A program made the translations under genes and the position numbers. Below the pieces are notes generated by a model. The model worked only from the letters and a program-made list of their open reading frames with translations, ran no database searches and was not told where the DNA came from. DNA of 40,452 nucleotides, from the NCBI GenBank assembly GCA_018268775.1, contig JAFDVV010000077.1, forward strand, positions 1-40,452. The letters run 5' to 3'. The DNA comes from Acidobacteriota bacterium (GTDB lineage Bacteria; Acidobacteriota; Terriglobia; Terriglobales; Acidobacteriaceae). Positions 18,051-25,856 of the stretch are shown piece by piece (within the stretch, counting starts at the first letter, position 1; each line of letters opens with the position of its first letter).

Positions 18051-18560
18051 CTATTTCACGTCCTTTCCCTGACCTGCGCGGTAGGTCTCGATGATCTCGT
18101 CGACCTTGACCGTGGTGAGATTGTCGTGGAAGTCGTAGTTGACCTGCATGGCCGGGGCCCAGCAGCAAGCGCCGATGCACTCGACCTCTTCGAGCGAGAA
18201 GGTGCCGTCTTCGGTGACCTCTTTGTGGCCGATGCCGAGCTTGTGTTTGCAGTGGTCGAGGATCTCGTAGCCGCCGCGCAGCATGCAGGAGATGTTGGTG
18301 CAGACTTGCACGTTGTACTTGCCCGCCGGTTTTGTGCGGAGCATGGAGTAGTACGAAAGCACGTTGCGGACGTCCAACTCCAGAAGATCGAGCCGCTGGG
18401 CGATCTCGGTGACGACCGCATCGGAGACGTAACCAACCTCGTCCTGCGCGTAGAGCAGCATGGGGATGAGGGCGGAGCGCTTGACCGGGTAGAGGGTTAC
18501 GAGATGGTCGAAGCGTGCGGCAGTGGCCGAGGTGAAGATCGAGTTTGTAATCGTGCTCAT
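18051..18560 (-). CDS. nuoE: NADH-quinone oxidoreductase subunit E
   Basis: 169 residues; the 24-kDa-type thioredoxin-fold subunit that carries the N1a 2Fe-2S cluster. Ligands are Cys87 and Cys92 (VCTNISC) and Cys128 and Cys132 (CIGAC). The open frame runs up to 18665, but the extra part (FRSGAEESAS) is a translation of repeat copy D and not protein, so ATG 18560 is preferred. It abuts nuoF. Confidence 0.95.
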   Translation of the reverse strand: MSTITNSIFTSATAARFDHLVTLYPVKRSALIPMLLYAQDEVGYVSDAVVTEIAQRLDLLELDVRNVLSYYSMLRTKPAGKYNVQVCTNISCMLRGGYEILDHCKHKLGIGHKEVTEDGTFSLEEVECIGACCWAPAMQVNYDFHDNLTTVKVDEIIETYRAGQGKDVK

Positions 18561-18583
18561 CGGGTGACTTTCTGGGCGGTACG

Positions 18584-18665
18584 GTGAAGCAGATTCCTCC
18601 GCTCCGCTGCGGAATGACAAATAAAACGGGCCGCGGAATGACAACCAAAAACGGCGGAAGGACAA
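18584..18665 (+). repeat. Dispersed repeat, copy D with partial tail repeats
   Basis: AGATTCCTCCGCTCCGCTGC then GGAATGACAA at 18591-18620, followed by two truncated echoes of the right end (GCGGAATGACAA near 18633-18644 and GCGGAAGGACAA near 18653-18664). It fills the space between gene X and nuoE. Confidence 0.8.
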
Positions 18666-18674
18666 CTCAAATGG

Positions 18675-19055
18675 CTAAGGCTCACTCATCATCTCCCGCG
18701 CCAGTCGTTCGGCGGCAAGGTCCATCTCTTCGGTGTTTCCATTTAGTTTAACCGTTCCGTCTTCCTGAAGCGAGAAAGCAGAGCGCTTGCCCTCAGTATC
18801 TTCGATGAGGTCATGCGTGAAGCGAAGCCAGCGGTCGGCTACGCGGAGCGTGATCTCGTCTGCGCCGACCTCGACGACTGCGTGATGCCGGCTGTTGAGT
18901 CCGTGGGCGGCTGCGTAGGAGCGAAGCAGGGAGGCCCAGGAGGTCCAGAGTTCGTTGTGGAGGCGGTCGTTGATGTGGACTTCCTCCGAATGAGTGGTCG
19001 CTCCAGGCGGACTACTGAGATTCTTCGCTCCGCTCAGAATGACGGTAGATGTCAT
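18675..19055 (-). CDS. Uncharacterised protein encoded inside the complex I operon (between nuoD and nuoE)
   Basis: 126 residues, not recognised. The start ATG overlaps the nuoD stop (TAATG), the same junction used by nuoA-nuoC and nuoC-nuoD, so it is translated with the operon. Residues about 4-14 (VILSGAKNLSS) are a translation of repeat copy E. The likely functional part begins near residue 27 (HINDRLHNELWTSW) and looks like a small soluble alpha/beta protein with no Cys and no membrane segment: a helical part, then a strand-rich part around VVEVGADEITLRVADRWLRF, then an acidic helical end. It could be a lineage-specific complex I accessory or assembly protein, but nothing in the sequence proves this. 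Confidence 0.75.
   Translation of the reverse strand: MTSTVILSGAKNLSSPPGATTHSEEVHINDRLHNELWTSWASLLRSYAAAHGLNSRHHAVVEVGADEITLRVADRWLRFTHDLIEDTEGKRSAFSLQEDGTVKLNGNTEEMDLAAERLAREMMSEP
19016..19044 (+). repeat. Dispersed repeat, copy E (start of gene X)
   Basis: GAGATTCTTCGCTCCGCTCA followed by GAATGACGG. It is read in frame on the minus strand as VILSGAKNLS at the N-terminus of the 126-residue protein. Confidence 0.8.
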
Positions 19056-20314
19056 TAGCGGTCGATGGCTCCCAGCACGATATCGATTGAGCCGATGACA
19101 GCGACCACGTCGGCTAGCAGGCGCCCCTTGCACATGGTCTCGAGTGCCTGAAGATTGGAGTAGTCGGCGTTGCGCATGTGGACGCGGTAGGGCTTGGCGG
19201 TGCCGTCGGAGACGACGTAGTAGTTCATCATGCCGTGCGCGGCTTCAACGGAGCTGGTGACTTCACCTGCCGGTACTGCAAAACCTTCGGTGACAATCTT
19301 GAAGTGATGGATTAAGGATTCCATCTGCGTCTTCATCTGTTCCCGATCGGGCAGAATGATCTTCGGCGCGTCGGCGACGATGCGGCCCTCGGGCATTCCG
19401 TCGAGCGCCTGGAGACAGATTTTGACCGACTCGCGCATCTCCTGCATGCGGAGGACGTAGCGCGCCCAGACGTCGCTGTCGTTGGAGACGGGCACCTTGA
19501 ACTGGAACTTCTCGTAGCTGGAGTACGGCATGTCGCGGCGTACGTCAAAGTCGATACCAGCGGCGCGTAGCGGAGGGCCGGTGACGCCGAGGGCGATGGC
19601 ATCCTTGGGCGAGATGTAGCCGACGCCCTTGAGACGCTTGATCCAGATGGGATTGTTCTGGAGGAGGCCTTCGTACTCGTCGATCTTGGAGGGGAAGTCG
19701 AGGAGGAATGCGCGTATCTGGTCGTAAAGGCCAATCGGGGGCTCAAGACTGACGCCGCCGATGCGGATATAGCTGGTCATCATGCGCTGGCCGCTGACGG
19801 CCTCGAAGATGCGCAACAGTTGTTCGCGCTCGCGGAAACAGTAGAGGAAGACGGTGAGCGCGCCGATGTCCATGGCGTGCGTGCCGAGCCAGACGAGGTG
19901 CGAGTTCAGCCGCATCAGTTCGTTGAAGAGGACTCGCAGCCACTGCGCTTTTTCAGGAATCTCCAGGTCGAGCAGCTTCTCGACGGCAAGAGCGTACGCC
20001 GTATTGTTGGTCATCGGCGAGAGATAGTCGATGCGGTCGGTGAGCGGGACGACCTGCTGGTAGAACTTGGCCTCGCAGGTCTTCTCGATGCCCGTGTGCA
20101 GGTAGCCGATGTCGGGCGCGAGGGAGACGACAGTCTCTCCGTCGATCTCAAGCACGAGACGGAGCACACCGTGCGTGGACGGATGCTGCGGCCCCATGTT
20201 GATGACCATGGTCTGGTCGGCGATGGGGTCGTTGCCGTGATGATGAAGCTTGGCGTCGGCTACGACGTCTTCGATACCGGGATTGATCTGGTCAGGAGCG
20301 GCGACGGGTGACAT
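19055..20314 (-). CDS. nuoD: NADH-quinone oxidoreductase subunit D
   Basis: About 419 residues from ATG 20314; the 49-kDa-type subunit that, with NuoB, forms the quinone-reduction site. The motif MGPQHPSTHGVLRL, the conserved GIEKTCEAKFYQQVVPLTDRID region and the C-terminal MCKGRLLADVVAVIGSIDIVLGAIDR are intact. The preferred start overlaps the nuoC stop (TAATG at 20312-20316); the upstream extension to 20365 is shadow sequence. Its obligatory partner NuoB is not encoded nearby. Confidence 0.96.
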   Translation of the reverse strand: MSPVAAPDQINPGIEDVVADAKLHHHGNDPIADQTMVINMGPQHPSTHGVLRLVLEIDGETVVSLAPDIGYLHTGIEKTCEAKFYQQVVPLTDRIDYLSPMTNNTAYALAVEKLLDLEIPEKAQWLRVLFNELMRLNSHLVWLGTHAMDIGALTVFLYCFREREQLLRIFEAVSGQRMMTSYIRIGGVSLEPPIGLYDQIRAFLLDFPSKIDEYEGLLQNNPIWIKRLKGVGYISPKDAIALGVTGPPLRAAGIDFDVRRDMPYSSYEKFQFKVPVSNDSDVWARYVLRMQEMRESVKICLQALDGMPEGRIVADAPKIILPDREQMKTQMESLIHHFKIVTEGFAVPAGEVTSSVEAAHGMMNYYVVSDGTAKPYRVHMRNADYSNLQALETMCKGRLLADVVAVIGSIDIVLGAIDR

Positions 20315-20796
20315 TAGCGGTAGCCCTCCACGGGGTAGTCTTTGCGCAGGGGATGGCCCTTCCAATCTTCGGGCATCATGATACGGCGCAGGTTGGGATG
20401 GCCGCCGAAGTGCACGCCGAAGAGGTCGAAGACCTCGCGCTCATAAAAGTTGGCGGAGGGCCAGACTGAGGTGATGCTGTCGAGCGCGGCATCTTCACCT
20501 GCGAGCCGAACCACGAGGCGAATTCTGCGCTTCAGCGAGAACGAAAGAATGCTGTAGCTGATCTGAAAGCGCGGCTCGGAGGGGTACCAGTCGACGGCGG
20601 TGACGTCTTCGAGAAAGTTGTAACCGGCCTGCTTTACAGCCTCACAAGCTGCAATGACGTTCTCGCGGGCGACGGTAATGGTCAGCTCTTCGCGGTCATA
20701 TTTTGCGGCGACGACGAACTCTGCAAGGGCCTTGAGACCCGGTTCTTCAGGGAACTTGTCGAATACGGCCTGTGTATCGAGGATCGCCGGTTCCAT
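20314..20796 (-). CDS. nuoC: NADH-quinone oxidoreductase subunit C
   Basis: 160 residues; the 30-kDa-type subunit of the peripheral arm. The signature YEREVFDLFGVHFGGHPNLRR and the terminal DWKGHPLRKDYPVEGYR are complete. The start ATG shares a base with the nuoA stop (TAATG), so there is no room for nuoB between nuoA and nuoC. The frame extends to 20844 but that part overlaps nuoA. Confidence 0.96.
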   Translation of the reverse strand: MEPAILDTQAVFDKFPEEPGLKALAEFVVAAKYDREELTITVARENVIAACEAVKQAGYNFLEDVTAVDWYPSEPRFQISYSILSFSLKRRIRLVVRLAGEDAALDSITSVWPSANFYEREVFDLFGVHFGGHPNLRRIMMPEDWKGHPLRKDYPVEGYR

Positions 20797-21209
20797 TAGA
20801 GATCTCCCTTGTCGGTGGACCAGTCGAGGATGCCCTTCTTCCATACATAGAAGAGGCCGACGGCGACGAAGCCGAGGTAGACAAGCATCTCGTAGAAGCC
20901 AAACATCTTTGAACCGGTAATGACGGGAAGGCGGCGGAAGATGACTGCCCAGGGAAGCATGAAGACCGCCTCGACGTCGAAGAGGATGAAGAGCATCGCA
21001 ACCATATAGAAGCGGACTGAGAAGCGTCCGCGGGCGTCACCGATGGGATCCATGCCGCACTCGTAGGGTCCCAACTTGGTGCGTGAGTTCTTATGTTTGC
21101 CGATGAGGAACGAGACTCCCACCATGCCACATGCAAGGCCAAGCGCTACCAGTATTTGCAGGACGAGCGGAAGATAATTCCATATGTAGGGATAATTGTG
21201 CATGGCCAT
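20796..21209 (-). CDS. nuoA: NADH-quinone oxidoreductase subunit A
   Basis: 137 residues with three membrane helices; first gene of the operon. The conserved KLGPYECGMDP loop (with its Cys) and RFYMVAMLFILFDVEAVFMLPWA motif identify it. ATG 21209 and ATG 21203 are both possible starts, and neither has a strong ribosome-binding site. The operon promoter probably lies in 21210-21398, a 189-base stretch that also holds repeat copy F and no gene. Confidence 0.95.
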   Translation of the reverse strand: MAMHNYPYIWNYLPLVLQILVALGLACGMVGVSFLIGKHKNSRTKLGPYECGMDPIGDARGRFSVRFYMVAMLFILFDVEAVFMLPWAVIFRRLPVITGSKMFGFYEMLVYLGFVAVGLFYVWKKGILDWSTDKGDL

Positions 21210-21342
21210 CTTCGACTTTAAGTTTGTGGCTGTCCAGTGTCAAGCCACGCGGTGGTTTGTGCGGCTATCGCGCCGTTCGTCCGGTGAGCGTTTCAGGATT
21301 AATCCAATCTCCGATTGTTTCGTGTGCGTTTGTAGAAAAAAT

Positions 21343-21383
21343 GCGGAGATTCCTCGACTCCCTACGGTCGCTCGGAATGACAC
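21343..21383 (+). repeat. Dispersed repeat, copy F
   Basis: GCGGAGATTCCTCGACTCCC at the left and GCTCGGAATGACAC at the right; the reverse strand begins GTGTCATTCCGAGCGACCGT. It lies between the prepilin peptidase gene and nuoA, in the probable promoter region of the nuo operon. Confidence 0.8.
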
Positions 21384-21398
21384 CTCGCGGGAGCAGCC

Positions 21399-22349
21399 TC
21401 AGCGAAGCAGTTGAGCGTAGGCCTCGATGATTCGGTCGCCAACCTGAGCGACGATGAGGCCTCCAGCACCGAGGAAAGCGCCGAAGGCAAGCTTTGAAGA
21501 GGGGTTGCCGCGGCCTTTAGCCAGAAGAAATGCCCCGTAGATAGCAGCGCCGAGCGTGCCGATGAATAGAGAGAGGATGGCGGGCCAGAATCCTAGAAAG
21601 GCCGCGATCATTGCGAGCAGCTTGACGTCGCCGAGTCCCATACCTTCGCGGTGACGGACTGCTTTGTATATCCATCGGACGAGAAGCAGCAAGAGCGCGA
21701 CCCCGCAGATGGCGAGTATGCGGCCTCCGACCAGGGCTTCGGGGCCGGTAAGAAAGACGTTGCCGCTGTCGGTGACTCCGCCAGGGCTAGAGAGCTTGAT
21801 GCTGTTGCGGGTGAGAAGGACCTCTCCTTCGGTGGGCCCAAGAAACACAGCCTGAACGCAGATGATGAAAAGTCCCACGGCTGTTCCTGTAAGGGTGAAG
21901 CTGTCGGGAAGCAGGCCCGTCTGCAAATCCATCACGATGAGGCCGATGAGGAACACGCCGATCAGCGTGACCGCGATATTCGCAATGACGGCAAATTCCG
22001 CGTAGGAGGATGTGCCGCTGCTTTGAGCAGGGTCGAAGAAATAAAAGTGCAGTACCGTGTAGAGCCGGGCGGCCTGAATTGCGAACCAGATACCGGTCGC
22101 CAGTTCGACGAGCGGATAGCGCAGGGCTATGGGCTGGTGACAATCGCGGCATCGCGCGCGCAAAAGCACCCAGCTGACGATGGGGATGTTGTCATGCCAC
22201 CGGATGCGGGATTTGCAGTTGGGGCACTGGGAGCGGGGATGAACGATGGATTCATGCTGCGGCAGACGTGAGATGCAGACATTGAGAAAGCTGCCGACGA
22301 TCAGTCCCAGGAAGAAACCGGCTATCTCGTATACGGTGCGCGAGGTCAC
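21399..22349 (-). CDS. pilD: Type 4 prepilin peptidase / N-methyltransferase
   Basis: 316 residues; inner-membrane aspartic protease (family A24) that cleaves and usually N-methylates type 4 pilins or type II secretion pseudopilins. The cytoplasmic zinc-binding cysteines of the bifunctional form are at residues 42, 45, 67 and 70. The catalytic aspartates are Asp141 (MDLQTG) and Asp241 (GMGLGDVKL). Between two later helices there is an insertion of about 35 residues (around 172-206) not usual in short family members. It starts 21 bases after the porin stop on the same strand. No other pilus genes are in the window. Confidence 0.93.
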   Translation of the reverse strand: MTSRTVYEIAGFFLGLIVGSFLNVCISRLPQHESIVHPRSQCPNCKSRIRWHDNIPIVSWVLLRARCRDCHQPIALRYPLVELATGIWFAIQAARLYTVLHFYFFDPAQSSGTSSYAEFAVIANIAVTLIGVFLIGLIVMDLQTGLLPDSFTLTGTAVGLFIICVQAVFLGPTEGEVLLTRNSIKLSSPGGVTDSGNVFLTGPEALVGGRILAICGVALLLLLVRWIYKAVRHREGMGLGDVKLLAMIAAFLGFWPAILSLFIGTLGAAIYGAFLLAKGRGNPSSKLAFGAFLGAGGLIVAQVGDRIIEAYAQLLR

Positions 22350-22370
22350 GCAAGAAGTATACGGCGACGG

Positions 22371-23789
22371 TCAGAAATCGACGTGCATGCGGACGGCCTC
22401 GACGAGGATAGGGCCGCGGTCCTTGTTGTAGCCGGGATGGTCGATGAACTGCACGTTGAGGGCGTAGAAGACGCCGCGCCAGGCATGGAGGTTGTAGTAG
22501 CTCTCAAGGATATCTTCACGGGCGTAGTTCAGTTTGCCGTCGCCAAGGAGAAATCCCAGACCGCCGTAACGCAGGTAGTTCTGGTGGTCGCGCTTGATAG
22601 CGTTGGAGACGAAAGCCATGCCGATCTGATCGTTTGGCCGCGAGAAGCGGCGGCCCGAGTAGTCGCCACCAAAAGCGACGGTCTGGTCGACCTCGGTGTA
22701 AGCGTAGGATTCGTGCTGGCCCTCGTTCCAGCCGACGCGAAGGAAGGCGCGCAGGTTCGGCGTGAGTTCTTGTTCGGCGTTGAGGCCAAAGCCATATTTG
22801 ACCGCGCCGAACTTCTCGTGTGCGGTGATGTCTGGCGTGGGTTCCTGGCCGGAGAGGTAGGCGTTGACTGCATCGCGGTAAAGGCCCATGTGTGCGTGGT
22901 TAACGAAGCCGAGAACGCGAACCGTTCCCTTGCGTTCGGGTGAAACGAGACGGCCGATAAGGGGCTTGCGAAGCTCGAATTCAAAGTTGTGGCTGCGTGC
23001 GCGGCTGATGGCCCAATCGAGATCGATTCCGTTGGCGACTGTGGGCATGGCGGCAAGGGCATAGCGAGCAGACCATGCTCGGTCGTGGTATTCAAGTACT
23101 CCTGCATAGGTGTAGCCGCGAGTATCGGCGGCATAATCCCAGGCACCGTTGTTGTCTACGGTCCAGTTGAGGAATTGCAGGTGGCTGTCGGAGCCGATGG
23201 AGTTGATGTCAAAGTAGTCGGGAAGACTCATCTTGCCGAAATGGATCTCGAAGCGGCGTTCGGGCACCTGGCGCGAGAGAGAAAAGGGAGTGCGCTCTGC
23301 GTCGATCAGTTTATCGGTCAGGCCGAGGGTTTGATGGATGACGACGCGCGCGAGATATGGCTTGGAGCCGAGGTTGGGGTTGCGGACGACGTCGAGATTG
23401 GTGAAACCAGCAAGGCCGAGCGCCTGACTGATTCCGCGTCCGTCGGTGGATTCGAAGTCGACGATAGCGTCAGTGGCGTATCGGGGATTTGCATTGAGCT
23501 GCACGCCAAGAAACAGCGTTCCAACCAGCGAGGTCTTGTACTCGCCGCGGGCCTGCATGCTGTTTGGACCGTCGTAAGGCGAGTGAAATGGAGCGTGCGC
23601 CTGAAAGACGACGTTGGCTTGGCCGGCGATGAAGTAACGGGAGTTCTCTGCGTGTGGAAATACAGTGATGCCGCCCCCCCCGAAGGATGGGGCGTCGGGC
23701 AATGCCGATTCCGCAACGTTTTGTTGGGCAAGCGCTGCGAACGGGGAAATCAACAGAAAAACAAACAGGAGTGATCGCGTCAAAGTCAT
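22371..23789 (-). CDS. OprB-like outer-membrane porin
   Basis: About 472 residues from ATG 23789, with a Sec signal peptide (TLTRSLLFVFLLISPFAALAQ) and then alternating strand-like sequence typical of a beta-barrel, with many aromatic residues. Segments such as RRFEIHFGKMSLPDYFDIN and GGDYSGRRFSRPNDQIGMAFVSN are characteristic of OprB-type carbohydrate-selective porins, including the GKMSLPDYFD region. The frame extends to a TTG at 23801, but ATG 23789 gives the cleaner signal peptide. The small gene at 23807-24061 ends only a few bases upstream, so the two are probably co-transcribed. Substrate unknown. Proximity to metal regulators leaves open metal-complex passage, although sugars are the family default. 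Confidence 0.82.
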   Translation of the reverse strand: MTLTRSLLFVFLLISPFAALAQQNVAESALPDAPSFGGGGITVFPHAENSRYFIAGQANVVFQAHAPFHSPYDGPNSMQARGEYKTSLVGTLFLGVQLNANPRYATDAIVDFESTDGRGISQALGLAGFTNLDVVRNPNLGSKPYLARVVIHQTLGLTDKLIDAERTPFSLSRQVPERRFEIHFGKMSLPDYFDINSIGSDSHLQFLNWTVDNNGAWDYAADTRGYTYAGVLEYHDRAWSARYALAAMPTVANGIDLDWAISRARSHNFEFELRKPLIGRLVSPERKGTVRVLGFVNHAHMGLYRDAVNAYLSGQEPTPDITAHEKFGAVKYGFGLNAEQELTPNLRAFLRVGWNEGQHESYAYTEVDQTVAFGGDYSGRRFSRPNDQIGMAFVSNAIKRDHQNYLRYGGLGFLLGDGKLNYAREDILESYYNLHAWRGVFYALNVQFIDHPGYNKDRGPILVEAVRMHVDF

Positions 23790-23806
23790 CAGGCCATCCA
23801 AGAAAA

Positions 23807-24061
23807 TTACACTGAATAGATAAAGCGAATGTGAAATCGCTGAAACCAGCCTGTCTTCTCGCGCACGGCGGAGAAGACAGGCATAAGTGATCCGGGTTCT
23901 TCGTCTCGATCGTCGGCACTTTCAGGCAGCGCGAACCAGACACAGGCAAGCGGGCAGCGTTCGTCCGCTGTTTCGACCCAGCGACGGCCTACCTCTATCC
24001 GGCGAGATGCCGGTTTGGGTAGAGAGGGGTAAAACCGCTTGGTCCAGGGAAGTATTGGCAT
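23807..24061 (-). CDS. Small uncharacterised protein upstream of the porin, divergent from the metal sensor
   Basis: 84 residues, not recognised. The ATG at 24061 has a strong ribosome-binding site (AAAGGAG, about 7 bases upstream on the minus strand), which favours a real gene and this start over the longer frame to 24349 that runs antisense to the sensor gene. The protein is basic at the N-terminus, has a CPLAC pair of cysteines in the middle (CPLACVWFALPE), then an acidic patch (ADDRDEEP) and an aromatic/basic end. No signal peptide or membrane segment is evident. The operator at 24134-24152 lies about 70 bases upstream, so it may belong to the sensor's regulon together with the porin. Confidence 0.7.
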   Translation of the reverse strand: MPILPWTKRFYPSLPKPASRRIEVGRRWVETADERCPLACVWFALPESADDRDEEPGSLMPVFSAVREKTGWFQRFHIRFIYSV

Positions 24062-24133
24062 GGCTTCTCCTTTCCGTGGTGTAAAAGGGGAATCCTTTAA
24101 CGAGCCACCGATGTGGATACGTATAACGTATAC

Positions 24134-24152
24134 TATACCCCCATAGGGTATA
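24134..24152. promoter_or_regulatory. Putative CsoR/RcnR/FrmR-type operator in divergent promoter region
   Basis: Inverted repeat TATACCC-N5-GGGTATA in an AT-flanked, C-tract-containing sequence. This is the general form of sites for RcnR/FrmR-type repressors (A/T-rich ends around a C/G run). It overlaps a TATACT -10-like hexamer at 24129-24134 for the plus-strand gene and an opposite-strand TATAGT, and is 9 bases before the sensor's start, so it could repress both directions. Confidence 0.72.
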
Positions 24153-24161
24153 CGGAGCGAA

Positions 24162-24440
24162 ATGATGCCACAAATTGATCGGGAACGCACAAAGTTGTCG
24201 AACCGAATGAAACGCATTCGGGGGCAGATGGAATCCGTGGAGCGGAAGATTGAGACAGATAAGCATGACTGTGCGGATGTCCTTATGCAGTTGGCTGCGG
24301 TACGTGGCGGAATCAATAGCTTGATGGCGGAGATCCTCGAGGACCACATCAGGCTTCATCTGCTCCACAACGCCGATGCTTCGCTGACACCTGACCTGGG
24401 TGAAGATTTAATCGATCTTGTGCGGGCCTATTTGAAGTGA
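24162..24440 (+). CDS. CsoR/RcnR/FrmR-family metal- or formaldehyde-sensing repressor
   Basis: 92 residues, all-helical, DUF156 family. The core RMKRIRGQMESVERKIE, the cysteine Cys37 (HDCADVLMQLAAVRGGINSLM) and the pair His62 and His66 (EDHIRLH) match the RcnR Cys35-His60-His64 positions. The N-terminal histidine of RcnR is absent (MMPQID). FrmR lacks the second His, CsoR has a second Cys, so this is closest to RcnR/InrS-like metal sensors, but the ligand is not settled. Start at 24162 or 24165; GGAG precedes. It is divergent from the small protein and porin, and convergent with mntH. No Ni/Co or Cu exporter is adjacent. Confidence 0.88.
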   Translation: MMPQIDRERTKLSNRMKRIRGQMESVERKIETDKHDCADVLMQLAAVRGGINSLMAEILEDHIRLHLLHNADASLTPDLGEDLIDLVRAYLK

Positions 24441-24450
24441 GCCATTGCAA

Positions 24451-25788
24451 TCAGCGAAGCATTTGAATCAGTAACCATGCGTTTAGGCCCGCTATCAGGA
24501 CAGCGACAGTCCAGCCTGTGGCGCGAAGAACGCGGTTGTTTGCGAAGCCTCCCATGATGTGGGAGTCACCGGTGAAACTGACGAGGGGAAAGACGGCGAA
24601 GCTCAGTTGCATGCTGAGAATGACCTGGCTGAAGACGAGCAGCTTGCCGGTGCCTGAGCTGCCATAGAGAGCCGTAACGATGACGGCAGGGACGATGGCA
24701 ACCAGGCGCGTTATCAGACGGCGCAACCAGTTGGGCAGGTGGATATCGAGGAAGCCCTCCATCACAATCTGTCCGGCGAGCGTTCCGGTGATGGTGGAGT
24801 TCTGACCAGAGGCCAGCAGAGCAAGTGCAAACATCATGCTGGCTCCGGTAAAGCCAAGCAGGGGAGTCAGCAACTTGTAGGCGTCTTCAATCTCGGCTAC
24901 TTCGAAGTGTCCATTTCGGTGAAAGACCGCCGCTGCGAGTATGAGGATTGCGGCATTGATGAAGAGTGCAAACGTAAGCGCAACTGCGGAGTCTATGTTT
25001 GCCAGGCGGATGGCATCGCGTTTGCCGGCGATGGTGCGTGGGTAGTCTCTGGTCTGCACGATCGACGAGTGCAGGTAAAGATTGTGAGGCATGACGGTTG
25101 CGCCCAGGATGCTGATGCCGATGTACAGCATGTCGGGGTTGGTGACGAGTGCTGCTGAGGGGACGAACAGGTGACGCAGGACGGGAAACCACTCCGGCCT
25201 TGAAAGAACGGTCTCGATACCGAAGAGTACGGCGATCGTCGCGATGAGCACCATGACGAACGCTTCAATGTAGCGAAACCCGCGGTGCTCCAGCAAAAGA
25301 ATCAGCAGCACATCGAGGCTGGTGATGATAACGCCGGCGATCAGAGGAATATGAAAGAGCAGTTGAAGCGCGATGGCTGAACCGATGACTTCGGCCAGAT
25401 CGCAGGCGGCGATCGCCACCTCGGCAAGGAGCCAGAGCGCGATGGCTGTGGGGCGGCTATAGCGTTCGCGACAGGCCTGCGCCAGGTCGCGTTCGGAGGC
25501 GATACCGAGCTTCAGCGCAAGACTCTGCAGGAGAATCGCCATCAGGTTCGAGGCCATGATGACAAACAGAAGCGTGTAGCCGTAGCGGGAGCCGGCAGCA
25601 AGGTCGGTGGCCCAGTTCCCGGGGTCCATGTATCCGACGGCCACCATAAAGCCTGGCCCGATAAACCCGAGTGCGCGACGCCAGAGCTGTGCAGATTGCG
25701 GCACCGCAACGCTGGAGAAGACGTTTGGCAGCGTCGGGCGCCTGCCGGTGGTCTCCGAAGCGGTCGAGATGGAAGTCAGTGTCTCCAT
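24451..25788 (-). CDS. mntH: Nramp-family Mn2+/Fe2+ importer
   Basis: 445 residues with about 11 membrane helices; proton-coupled divalent metal importer of the inner membrane. The metal-binding DPGN motif of helix 1 is at residues 55-58 and the MPHN motif of helix 6 at 233-236; both are intact, with the methionine that favours Mn/Fe/Cd. The N-terminus has a Ser/Thr-rich cytosolic lead of about 30 residues. A DtxR-like box lies 41 bases before the start, and the DtxR-family gene is just upstream on the same strand. Mn is the best guess. Confidence 0.93.
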   Translation of the reverse strand: METLTSISTASETTGRRPTLPNVFSSVAVPQSAQLWRRALGFIGPGFMVAVGYMDPGNWATDLAAGSRYGYTLLFVIMASNLMAILLQSLALKLGIASERDLAQACRERYSRPTAIALWLLAEVAIAACDLAEVIGSAIALQLLFHIPLIAGVIITSLDVLLILLLEHRGFRYIEAFVMVLIATIAVLFGIETVLSRPEWFPVLRHLFVPSAALVTNPDMLYIGISILGATVMPHNLYLHSSIVQTRDYPRTIAGKRDAIRLANIDSAVALTFALFINAAILILAAAVFHRNGHFEVAEIEDAYKLLTPLLGFTGASMMFALALLASGQNSTITGTLAGQIVMEGFLDIHLPNWLRRLITRLVAIVPAVIVTALYGSSGTGKLLVFSQVILSMQLSFAVFPLVSFTGDSHIMGGFANNRVLRATGWTVAVLIAGLNAWLLIQMLR

Positions 25789-25829
25789 AGCGCCACGCGT
25801 GTGGCTTAGCTTTAGTATGCCACATGTTG

Positions 25830-25843
25830 TTAACTATGGTTAA
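25830..25843. promoter_or_regulatory. Putative DtxR/MntR operator before mntH
   Basis: TTAACTATGGTTAA, an inverted repeat (TTAAC-N4-GTTAA) between the regulator's stop and the mntH start. A near match (12 of 14 bases, TTAACTATAGCTAA) lies before the regulator's own gene. Confidence 0.7.
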
Positions 25844-25856
25844 TATTAAATGGATC

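Noticed and set aside
17370..18587. 405-codon plus-strand frame opposite nuoF/nuoE
   Set aside because: Antisense to genes with intact Fe-S motifs; composition is typical of a shadow frame.
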